The translations under genes and the position numbers were made by a program. From positions 1 to 5,280 of the forward strand of contig JAGHBH010000153.1 of assembly GCA_021161085.1 (NCBI GenBank): a stretch of DNA of 5,280 nucleotides, written 5' to 3'. The notes beneath the pieces were generated by a model. It was not told where the DNA came from and did not search any database. It saw only the letters and a program-made list of their open reading frames with translations. Each line of letters begins with the position of its first letter. The first letter of the stretch is position 1. This stretch comes from Thermoplasmata archaeon (GTDB taxonomy: Archaea > Thermoplasmatota > Thermoplasmata > JAGHBH01). This document shows positions 1-5,280 of the stretch, piece after piece.

Positions 1-1
1 G

Positions 2-1069
2 CTGTATCATGTGCTTCTGACGGAGAGATGCAACCTCCACTGCAGATACTGCGGCGGGTTCGATCCTCCGCCGGGAGAAGGGGAGATATCCTATCCTCTG
101 GAAGAGCTCGAGAGGTTCATCGGGATGGACGGGGATGCCACGGTCCACTTCTACGGGGGCGAACCTCTGCTGAGAATGGAGAGGATGATGGAGATGATGG
201 ATGTCCTCCCTGCGAAAAGGTTCATGCTGCAGACCAACGCCACCAGACTGAACCTCCTGCCCACACCCTATCTGCTGAGGCTCCACAGCATCCTGGCATC
301 CATAGACGGCCCGAGGGAGACGACGGACATCAACCGGGGAAAGGGCACCTACGACCGGGTGGTGGCCAACGTCCGGGACGCACTGGAGAGGGGGTTCCAG
401 GGGGATATGATAGCCAGGATGGCGGTCACACGGGGCAACGACATTTACACTTCGGTGAGGCATCTGTTGGACCTTGGCATCTTCGACCACGTCCACTGGC
501 AGCTCGACGCCATCTGGGGTGAACCATGGGAGGATTTTCCCGGCTGGGTTCGTGAGAGTTACAACCCCGGTATAACCCGGCTTTTGGAGGACTGGACGGA
601 AGCGATGGCAGGCGGCCGGGTGGAGGGCATAGTACCCTTCAAGGCCGTGATGACAACCATATTGAAGGGCGAGCGGGCCAGCCTCCGGTGTGGAGCTGGG
701 CTGGATGCCTTCGCCATCACCCCGAGGGGAGAGATAACGGTCTGCCCCATAGGACCAGAGTTCAGGGATCTCTATATAGGTTCCATAAAAGACAGGACAC
801 CGGAAGACATCAGGGACATCATGCGTGTGGGAGAACCCTGCACCTCATGCGACATATTCCATCTATGTGGAGGGAGATGTCTCTTCGCCAATCGCCATCC
901 CCTATGGGGCGAGGAGGGGCAAAGATGGGTGTGCGACACCGTGCGACACATGATAACCGGCCTGCTGGCTGTCGAGGGAACGGTCAGGGATTTGCTGGAG
1001 GATGCCGTCATCTCAGCTGGAGACATATTCTATCCTGAGACGAACAACGGATGCGAGATAATACCATGA
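2..1069 (+). CDS. Putative peptide-modifying radical SAM/SPASM enzyme (left end cut by the window edge)
   Basis: This is a radical SAM enzyme expected to cleave S-adenosylmethionine reductively with a [4Fe-4S] cluster and to modify a substrate, probably a peptide or protein. Counting from the first in-frame GTG (position 11) as residue 1, the cluster motif CxxxCxxC is C7, C11, C14, followed by GGEP at 49-52. The C-terminal third carries the complete seven-cysteine SPASM pattern: C227-x12-G-x4-C245, then C277-x2-C280-x5-C286-x3-C290, then C308, which should bind two auxiliary Fe-S clusters. An eighth cysteine, C348, lies in the tail NNGCEIIP. The frame stays open through codons CTG TAT CAT before the GTG. 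Relatives start about M-x-Y-H just before the motif, so base 1 may be the last base of the ATG. Overall it resembles the archaeal AF0577-type family (TIGR04084) as I recall it. The substrate is unknown. No adjacent precursor gene is evident. An alternative would be a protein-maturation SPASM enzyme of the anSME type. Confidence 0.9.
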   Translation: MYHVLLTERCNLHCRYCGGFDPPPGEGEISYPLEELERFIGMDGDATVHFYGGEPLLRMERMMEMMDVLPAKRFMLQTNATRLNLLPTPYLLRLHSILASIDGPRETTDINRGKGTYDRVVANVRDALERGFQGDMIARMAVTRGNDIYTSVRHLLDLGIFDHVHWQLDAIWGEPWEDFPGWVRESYNPGITRLLEDWTEAMAGGRVEGIVPFKAVMTTILKGERASLRCGAGLDAFAITPRGEITVCPIGPEFRDLYIGSIKDRTPEDIRDIMRVGEPCTSCDIFHLCGGRCLFANRHPLWGEEGQRWVCDTVRHMITGLLAVEGTVRDLLEDAVISAGDIFYPETNNGCEIIP

Positions 1070-1130
1070 GAATAGAAGCCACTAGTGTTATCTGTCAAGA
1101 TGAGGTTCTATTCCCGAAATACTGTAACAG

Positions 1131-1274
1131 ATGGTCTTGGGAGGGGTATGCGTAGGTTGGGTGATGGATTTCGAGAACGCAGAAACACCGGAAGAAGCAT
1201 TCCAACGCAAGCTACCACCAGCATCCATCATAGGCATATTCTTTGACCACTGCCAGGAGGTGAACCAGACATGA
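1131..1274 (+). pseudogene. Possible C-terminal remnant of an integrase-core (DDE) transposase
   Basis: A 47-codon frame opens with ATG at 1131 (other possible starts are GTG 1161 and ATG 1164) and ends with TGA at 1272-1274. From 1164 on, the peptide contains DFENAETPEEAFQRKLPP followed by a hydrophobic IIGIFF stretch. In many integrase-core transposases the conserved RPHxSL segment is followed by a short D-x-E-N region, ETP, then AF-x-RKL near the C-terminus, and this frame matches that tail from memory. The RPH segment and all three acidic catalytic residues are absent, so this would be a decayed end of an insertion sequence. The motif GGGTTCAACA at 1302-1311, 27 nt after the stop, could be the element's right end, since IS ends often read TGTTG inward, but no left partner is seen. 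No good Shine-Dalgarno sequence precedes any of the starts. Codons such as CTA, CCA and GCA differ from the neighbouring genes. Alternatively it is a genuine small protein or a chance frame. Confidence 0.35.
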
Positions 1275-1333
1275 ACCCCACAAACAAGCGAAATAATATC
1301 CGGGTTCAACAACGAAAAAAAACAGACCAAAAG

Positions 1334-1356
1334 TATATATAGAGGTAGGGTATAAG
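1334..1356 (+). promoter_or_regulatory. TATA-box promoter region of psmB
   Basis: A perfect TATATATA lies at 1334-1341 and is preceded by a purine-rich stretch (CCAAAAG) that could act as a TFB-recognition element. With archaeal spacing of about 22-27 nt, transcription would start near 1360-1365 and give a leader of about 50-55 nt. A second TATA-like hexamer, TATAAG at 1351-1356, could direct an alternative start near 1377 with a leader of about 36 nt. Which one is used cannot be decided from sequence; the first is the better match. Confidence 0.65.
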
Positions 1357-1403
1357 TCATACCGTTCTACGTCCCCTTTTAGGGAGAGATAGTAGGAGAA
1401 ACA

Positions 1404-1408
1404 GGGTG
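1404..1408 (+). promoter_or_regulatory. Weak ribosome binding site of psmB
   Basis: GGGTG ends 7 nt before the ATG at 1416 and matches the GGTG part of the archaeal anti-Shine-Dalgarno complement. A better-looking AGGAG at 1394-1398 is 17 nt from the start codon, too far for usual initiation. The start at 1416 is supported mainly by the protein: it gives a propeptide of 13 residues ending in Gly before the catalytic Thr, which fits archaeal beta subunits. Confidence 0.5.
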
Positions 1409-1415
1409 TGTTGAT

Positions 1416-2063
1416 ATGACAGAGGAGAAAGGACCGGAGACCGTCAAGACCGGCACGACCACCGTGGGAATAACCTTCAAGGACGGGGTGGTGTTGGCCA
1501 CCGAGAAGAGGGCCACAATGGGCACCATGATAGCCCACAAGAACACCCAGAAACTGTTCAGGATAGACAACCATCTCGGCCTCACCGTGGCCGGCCTGGT
1601 GGGAGACGCACAGCTCCTGGCCAGATATCTGACAGCGGAGGTTGAGCTCTACAGGATGAAGAACAACCGCCCCATAACCGTCAAGGGAGCGGCGAACCTG
1701 CTATCCAACATACTCAGCGGTTCCAGATACTATCCGTACTGGGTTCAGCTGGTCATCGGAGGCGTGGACTCCACAGGACCCTCTATATATGCCCTGGACG
1801 CCGCCGGAGGCTCCATCCCAGACATATACGTGGCCACGGGCTCCGGTTCTCCCTTCGTCTACGGGGTGATGGAAGACTACTACAAGGAGGACATGAAGGA
1901 AGGTGAGGCCGTGGATCTGGCCATAAGGGCAGTCACCATGGCCATGCGAAGGGACGCCGCCTCGGGGAACGGCATAAGCGTGGCCGTCATCACCTCCAAA
2001 AAGGGTTTCACCGAGCTGGAAGAGAAGGACATCGCACACCGCATAGAGAAGATGGGGCTCTGA
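1416..2063 (+). CDS. psmB: Proteasome subunit beta (20S core protease, precursor)
   Basis: This is the catalytic beta subunit of the archaeal 20S proteasome, an N-terminal-threonine hydrolase that forms the two inner heptameric rings and degrades unfolded proteins fed by PAN or Cdc48-type ATPases. The 215-residue precursor has a 13-residue propeptide; autocleavage between G13 and T14 in KTG/TTTVGI exposes the nucleophile T14 (mature Thr1). Other active-site residues are E30 (position 17), K46 (Lys33), S143 in TGSGSPFVYG (Ser129), D180 (Asp166) and S183 (Ser169) in RRDAASG. The usual Asp17 is Glu here, as I recall for Thermoplasma acidophilum. Length and both ends are normal for the family, so it looks intact and active. 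It has its own TATA box upstream. The alpha subunit is not in the window, as usual for euryarchaea. The downstream neighbour is aCPSF1, a conserved pairing. Confidence 0.98.
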   Translation: MTEEKGPETVKTGTTTVGITFKDGVVLATEKRATMGTMIAHKNTQKLFRIDNHLGLTVAGLVGDAQLLARYLTAEVELYRMKNNRPITVKGAANLLSNILSGSRYYPYWVQLVIGGVDSTGPSIYALDAAGGSIPDIYVATGSGSPFVYGVMEDYYKEDMKEGEAVDLAIRAVTMAMRRDAASGNGISVAVITSKKGFTELEEKDIAHRIEKMGL

Positions 2064-2128
2064 AAACCAAAAACGGACTCCATGGGAGATAGGTAGGACT
2101 TATACCACACGGCCTCCCCCACATATCC

Positions 2129-2138
2129 ACATATAATC
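2129..2138 (+). promoter_or_regulatory. Probable TATA box of the aCPSF1 gene
   Basis: ACATATAATC in the 115-nt gap after psmB is a plausible archaeal TATA box. Standard spacing puts the transcription start at about 2157-2161, giving a short leader of roughly 20 nt that still contains the ribosome binding site. The second gene could therefore be transcribed on its own, although read-through from psmB is also possible because no U-rich terminator is visible after the psmB stop. A weaker TATA-like CTTATACC lies at 2099-2106. Confidence 0.5.
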
Positions 2139-2166
2139 TTCCATCACAATTCACTCTCAAAGACAA

Positions 2167-2171
2167 GAGGT
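2167..2171 (+). promoter_or_regulatory. Ribosome binding site of the aCPSF1 gene
   Basis: GAGGT ends 7 nt before the ATG at 2179, a good archaeal Shine-Dalgarno match at good spacing. It supports this start over internal ATGs. Confidence 0.75.
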
Positions 2172-2178
2172 AGATAAC

Positions 2179-4089
2179 ATGAGCGCCGAGAGCGTTCTGG
2201 AAAAGGCTAGACAGGTGATACGCGAGATCGCCCCCCCATCAGTGGACATCAGCGAGATAGAGTTGGAGGGACCGGTATTCGTGATATACACCCGGACACT
2301 GGACGAGTTCGCCAAGGACAACGAGATAGTCAAGAGGCTGGCCCAGACCCTGAAGAGGAGGGTGTCCGTCCGCCCCCACCCGGACCTTCTGACCGAGGAG
2401 GAGAGTGCGAAGAAGGTCATAGAGAAACTGGTGCCGGAGGAGGCGGAGGTCACCAACATATACTTCGACCACGACACGGGGGAGGTGACCATAGAAGCTC
2501 TCTACCCCGGAGTGGCCGCCGGCGGAAAGGAGATGACGGTGCTCAACGAGATAAAGACCAAGACCGGCTGGGCCCCGAAGGTCGCCCGATCGCCGCCCAT
2601 CCCCTCCAAAACCCTGAGAGAGATAAGGGAATACCTGAGGGCGGTCAAGGAGGAGAGAAAGGAGTTCCTCAGAAAGACCGGGCGGAGGATAAACAGGGAT
2701 ATCATAGAGGGAGAGAACTGGGTCAGGGTGACCACACTGGGGGGCTTCCGCCAGGTGGGACGCAGCTGCGCCCTGCTGTCCACCAGGAACAGCAAGATAA
2801 TGGTAGACATCGGCATAGACGTCTCCTCCTCCAAGGCATTCCCCTATCTGCACGCCCCCGAGCTGATGCCCCTGGAATCGCTGGACGCCGTGGTCATAAC
2901 CCACGCCCACCTGGACCACTCCGGCCTGCTCCCCGCCCTCTTCAAATACGGATACGACGGGCCAGTATACTGCACCCCTCCGACAAGGGACCTGATGACC
3001 CTCCTGCAGCTGGACTACATAAAGGTGGGCATAGGCGAGAACAACAAGGCCCCCTACGAGTCCACCCACGTCAGGGAGGTGGTCAAACACTGCATAACCC
3101 TCAACTACGGGGAGACAACGGACATAGCACCGGATGTCAAGCTCACCTTCCACAACGCCGGCCACATCCTGGGCAGCAGCACGGCACACTTCCACATAGG
3201 AGAGGGCATGTACAACGTCGCCTTCTCCGGGGACATAAAATTCGAGAAGACATGGCTGTTCAACCCTGCCGTCAACAGATTCCCCCGCCTCGAAGCATTG
3301 ATCCTGGAGGCAACATATGGCGGACACAACGACACCCAGCCCAGCAGGGCGGAGGCTTCGGAACAGCTGAAGGATATCCTCGTGCGCACCCTGGAGCGTA
3401 AGGGTAAGGTGATGATACCCGTGTTCGCCGTGGGCAGGAGCCAGGAGGTTATGATGGTCATAGAAGACCTGGTCAGAACGGGGGTCATACCGAAGATACC
3501 GGTGTATCTGGATGGCATGATATGGGAGGCAACGGCCCTCCACACCGCATATCCCGAATACCTCAACAGCAACCTCCGGACCCAGATGTTCCAGAAGGGC
3601 GACAACCCCTTCCTGTCCGACACATTCCAGCGGGTTGACAGCATGGAAACCAGAGAATCCATCCTTGTCGACCCCGACCCCTGCATCGTACTGGCCACCA
3701 GCGGCATGCTCAACGGCGGCCCCATAATGACCTATTTCAGGGAGTGGGCGGGAAGCGAGGAAAACACCCTCATATTCGTCGGCTACCAGGCGGAGGGAAC
3801 CCTGGGACGCCGCATCCAGAAGGGCGAGGAGACCATAACCCTCATAGAAAAGGGCCGCCAGATAGAACTCGAGGTGAAGCTCAACGTGGAAACCTGCGAC
3901 GGGTTCAGCGGCCACAGCGACCGCCGCCAGCTCATGGCCTACGTGGGCACCATGGACCCCCGGCCGGAAAAGGTCCTGGTCGGCCACGGAGAAGAAAACA
4001 AATGCGTGGACCTGGCCAGCAGCCTCTACAGGAGATACGGGCTAGAGACAAGAGCTCCCTACAACCTGGAGACCTACAGATTGAAATGA
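2179..4089 (+). CDS. aCPSF1/FttA: KH-domain beta-CASP ribonuclease and transcription termination factor
   Basis: This is the archaeal homologue of the CPSF73 3'-end endonuclease. The family acts on U-rich RNA behind RNA polymerase and causes transcription termination, with exonuclease activity reported as well. The 636 residues match the family length. Two KH-type RNA-binding domains span about 1-145, followed by a charged helix at about 145-175. The metallo-beta-lactamase core begins near 180: motif 1 is D210 in MVDIGID, motif 2 is HAHLDH at 242-247, motif 3 is H329 in NAGHILGSS, motif 4 is D352 in SGD. The beta-CASP part carries motif A E377 in LEATYGG, motif B H579 in GFSGHSD and motif C H603 in VGHGE. 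All zinc ligands are present, so the enzyme should be active. It follows psmB, a synteny seen in several euryarchaeal groups including Methanothermobacter. Its stop lies 19 nt from the end of the convergent archease gene. Confidence 0.98.
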   Translation: MSAESVLEKARQVIREIAPPSVDISEIELEGPVFVIYTRTLDEFAKDNEIVKRLAQTLKRRVSVRPHPDLLTEEESAKKVIEKLVPEEAEVTNIYFDHDTGEVTIEALYPGVAAGGKEMTVLNEIKTKTGWAPKVARSPPIPSKTLREIREYLRAVKEERKEFLRKTGRRINRDIIEGENWVRVTTLGGFRQVGRSCALLSTRNSKIMVDIGIDVSSSKAFPYLHAPELMPLESLDAVVITHAHLDHSGLLPALFKYGYDGPVYCTPPTRDLMTLLQLDYIKVGIGENNKAPYESTHVREVVKHCITLNYGETTDIAPDVKLTFHNAGHILGSSTAHFHIGEGMYNVAFSGDIKFEKTWLFNPAVNRFPRLEALILEATYGGHNDTQPSRAEASEQLKDILVRTLERKGKVMIPVFAVGRSQEVMMVIEDLVRTGVIPKIPVYLDGMIWEATALHTAYPEYLNSNLRTQMFQKGDNPFLSDTFQRVDSMETRESILVDPDPCIVLATSGMLNGGPIMTYFREWAGSEENTLIFVGYQAEGTLGRRIQKGEETITLIEKGRQIELEVKLNVETCDGFSGHSDRRQLMAYVGTMDPRPEKVLVGHGEENKCVDLASSLYRRYGLETRAPYNLETYRLK

Positions 4090-4108
4090 ATCCATATCTA
4101 TCTTATAT

Positions 4109-4528
4109 TCATATGTCAAACAGCACCTGAACCCTCCCCCCTTCCAGGCTCTCCACCGCCTCCAGCATGTGATAGGTCACAGCCTTTATCTCGAAATTGA
4201 CGCCGTGTCTATCCGGATCGAACAGCTCCCCCAGGAGGCGGGCGGAAAGGCTCCATTTCCCCTCCCTTTCTTCCAGGGATACCTCGGCCCGGGAGACCAC
4301 GAAGTATTCCGTCTCGAAGAGAAAAAGCAGTTCTGACAGGAAGTCAACCAGAAGCATGTCGACGGCCGGGGAGGACATCTCCAGTCTTCTCTCCTCCAGG
4401 GTCTTCCGCTCTCCCTCTATCATGATGTGGAACATGGCCTCCGCGGCCTCTGCGAAAGCCCCGGCCAGGCTGTCGGCCTCCACCCTTATCCCTATATCCG
4501 CCGTGTGATCCAGTATCTCCCACGTCAT
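4109..4528 (-). CDS. Archease, activator of the RNA ligase RtcB
   Basis: Archease promotes guanylylation and multiple turnover of RtcB, the ligase that joins tRNA halves after intron removal and takes part in RNA repair. The 139-residue protein is of normal length for the family. The N-terminal signature ILDHTADIGI is at residues 5-14 (D7, H8, D11). The C-terminal signature FEIKAVTYHMLE is at 112-123, and the protein ends in VLFDI, where D138 and the terminal region belong to the conserved metal-binding acidic cluster of archeases. The start at 4528 is supported by a Shine-Dalgarno match 8 nt upstream. The gene lies 30 nt after the stop of the hemerythrin/PAS_10 gene on the same strand, so the two are probably cotranscribed. 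RtcB is not in the window. The gene runs convergently towards aCPSF1 with almost no spacer. Confidence 0.97.
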   Translation of the reverse strand: MTWEILDHTADIGIRVEADSLAGAFAEAAEAMFHIMIEGERKTLEERRLEMSSPAVDMLLVDFLSELLFLFETEYFVVSRAEVSLEEREGKWSLSARLLGELFDPDRHGVNFEIKAVTYHMLEAVESLEGGRVQVLFDI

Positions 4529-4536
4529 AGCGGTTT

Positions 4537-4541
4537 ACCTC
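4537..4541 (-). promoter_or_regulatory. Ribosome binding site of archease
   Basis: On the minus strand, GAGGT lies 8 nt upstream of the archease ATG (4526-4528), a good archaeal Shine-Dalgarno match. It sits in the 30-nt gap after the stop codon of the upstream gene, as expected for translation of a second cistron. No TATA box is visible in that gap. Confidence 0.7.
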
Positions 4542-4558
4542 TCATCCCGCCGTCCTTT

Positions 4559-5280
4559 CTAGTCCCAGTCCAGCAGCCGCCGCTGTCCCTCTAGTTTGCG
4601 GATGTCCGTGACGTCCTGGGTGACCTCCAGCACTCCCAGAAACTCGCCGTTCCTCCTGACGGCGAGATATCTGATGTATATCATCCGCCCGTTCATCTCT
4701 ATCCAGAAGTCGGCATGGTCCCTCTCGCCGCTCTTGAACGCCTCCACTATCCTCTCCACCACGTGGACGCTCTTCTGGGGATGGCAGTTCTGCACCTTCC
4801 TGCCTATGACCGCTTTGGTTCGGGGGAATATCTTGTGGGGGGGCTGGTTGAAATATCTGACCACGTCGTCCCTGTCCACGAAGGTTATATCCACCGGGAG
4901 GGTGTCCAGCATCGCCTCCAGCTCCCTTGGGGAGAGGGAGCCTGTGGCAAACTCCACGTTCCCTTTGGGCCCGGAGGGAGAGGGAGAAACCGCAGTCCCG
5001 GATGGCACGGATGTTCCGGCTGTGCTCTTGACAGGGGGTGGTGGGGCGGGAGGAGTGAAACAGCAGTATCCCACATCATCAAACTCCTCTCTGGCCGCTA
5101 TCCATTCGTTCTCACCCGATACTTTCAGGGCTGTGGGGAAGAGTATGTTGTTTTCTTTGTAAAAGTGGTCGGACATGGCCTCGAACAGCATCCTGGCGGT
5201 CCTCTCCAGGTTGGTGACGAACAAGGGGTATTCCATAGCCCCCTTTCCTTCCCCCCTCTCCCCGGGGCTCTCCCCTCCCA
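4559..5280 (-). CDS. Hemerythrin-like / PAS_10 sensor protein, N-terminus beyond the window
   Basis: Numbered from the ATG at 5236 (residue 1). Residues about 8-60 look like the last helices of a hemerythrin-type HHE domain: H24 and E28 in HFYKENNILFPTAL would be iron ligands, and the segment EWIAAREEFDDVGYC is typical of what follows. Residues 62-95 are a Pro/Ser/Thr/Gly-rich linker. Residues 102-225 form a well-conserved PAS_10 domain of the kind found in DUF438-type proteins, with LPVDITFVDRDD, IFPRTKAVIGR, NCHPQKSVHVVE, FWIEMNGRMIYIRYLAVR and LEVTQDVTDIRKLEG. No kinase or output domain follows, and the protein ends in LLDWD with a TAG stop. The frame stays open from 5236 to the window edge, and the first half of an HHE domain would lie there, so I treat it as cut by the edge; a start at 5236 remains possible. 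The likely role is sensing redox state or a small diatomic gas; the output is unknown. It probably heads an operon with archease. Confidence 0.85.
   Translation of the reverse strand, partial: GGESPGERGEGKGAMEYPLFVTNLERTARMLFEAMSDHFYKENNILFPTALKVSGENEWIAAREEFDDVGYCCFTPPAPPPPVKSTAGTSVPSGTAVSPSPSGPKGNVEFATGSLSPRELEAMLDTLPVDITFVDRDDVVRYFNQPPHKIFPRTKAVIGRKVQNCHPQKSVHVVERIVEAFKSGERDHADFWIEMNGRMIYIRYLAVRRNGEFLGVLEVTQDVTDIRKLEGQRRLLDWD

Larger units (their letters stand above)
1070..1415. other. 346-nt AT-richer intergenic region
   Basis: This spacer lies between the radical SAM gene and psmB. Positions 1070-1130 show no gene and no U-rich run that would mark a terminator; the only structure is a weak inverted repeat, ATCTGT at 1090-1095 against ACAGAT at 1127-1132, which may be chance. 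Positions 1131-1274 hold a short plus-strand frame resembling the end of a transposase. Positions 1275-1333 are A-rich and without a recognisable gene. Positions 1334-1415 hold the psmB promoter and leader. A minus-strand frame over 1088-1360 was judged spurious. Base composition is clearly lower in GC than the flanking genes. Confidence 0.7.

Noticed and set aside
1090..1132. Inverted repeat ATCTGT/ACAGAT after the radical SAM gene as a terminator hairpin or IS end
   Set aside because: Only 6 bp pair perfectly with a 31-nt loop, no U-run follows, and archaeal termination does not rely on such hairpins; it is within chance expectation.
1131..1274. The 47-codon frame as a peptide precursor for the radical SAM/SPASM enzyme
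   Set aside because: It sits downstream on the same strand and has two cysteines, but it has no leader/core layout, no repeat, no good Shine-Dalgarno, and its C-terminal part fits a transposase tail better. Kept only as an alternative.
1088..1574. Minus-strand frames of about 90 and 120 codons across the spacer and the psmB start
   Set aside because: They overlap the psmB promoter and coding start, have no ribosome binding site that I can see, and show no recognisable domain; the apparent hydrophobic segment comes from the antisense of A-rich DNA.
2064..2128. A terminator after psmB
   Set aside because: No U-rich run occurs on the plus strand after the stop codon; the region is A-rich then C-rich, so no terminator can be supported.
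2239..3987. A 582-codon open frame on the minus strand opposite aCPSF1
   Set aside because: It lies wholly inside a gene with complete catalytic motifs, its translation is not recognisable as any family, and it follows from codon bias in the sense gene (few codons that give stops in the antisense frame).
4197..5162. Plus-strand frames of about 100 and 190 codons over archease and the PAS gene
   Set aside because: Both are antisense shadows of recognisable minus-strand proteins and have no domain signatures of their own.

Overview
The window reads as a stretch of a GC-rich euryarchaeal chromosome, most likely from the Thermoplasmata (Methanomassiliicoccales or an uncultured relative). The evidence is: an archaeal-type proteasome beta subunit whose sequence is close, as I recall it, to the Thermoplasma acidophilum protein, including Glu instead of Asp at catalytic position 17; an archaeal CPSF-type ribonuclease/termination factor with N-terminal KH domains; an archease; TATA-box promoters; and a codon bias that combines G/C-ending codons with heavy use of ATA for Ile and AGG/AGA for Arg. 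The taxonomic call is inference from protein content, not from a marker-gene comparison.

Layout, left to right. (1) Positions 2-1069, plus strand: a radical SAM/SPASM enzyme of the putative peptide-modifying type, missing only about one codon at the left edge. (2) Positions 1070-1415: a 346-nt AT-richer spacer. It holds a short open frame (1131-1274) whose C-terminal part resembles the tail of an integrase-core transposase, probably an insertion-sequence remnant, followed by the TATA box and leader of the next gene. (3) Positions 1416-2063, plus: proteasome beta subunit, psmB. (4) A 115-nt spacer with a second promoter and a good ribosome binding site. (5) Positions 2179-4089, plus: aCPSF1/FttA, a KH-KH-MBL-beta-CASP ribonuclease that terminates transcription in archaea. 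(6) Only 19 nt separate its stop codon from that of the convergent minus-strand archease gene (4109-4528). (7) 30 nt upstream of archease on the minus strand, and probably in the same operon, is a hemerythrin-like/PAS_10 sensor protein (4559 to beyond 5280), whose N-terminal part lies outside the window.

The psmB-aCPSF1 neighbourhood is a conserved euryarchaeal arrangement joining protein turnover with RNA 3'-end formation. Archease is the activator of the RtcB RNA ligase, so the centre and right of the window carry general information-processing and housekeeping genes. The PAS/hemerythrin protein suggests a redox or diatomic-gas input cotranscribed with archease, but this is inference. I see no RNA gene, CRISPR array, intact mobile element or clearly new multi-gene system. 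The least explained items are the substrate of the SPASM enzyme, the transposase-like remnant, and the low-complexity segments of the PAS protein.
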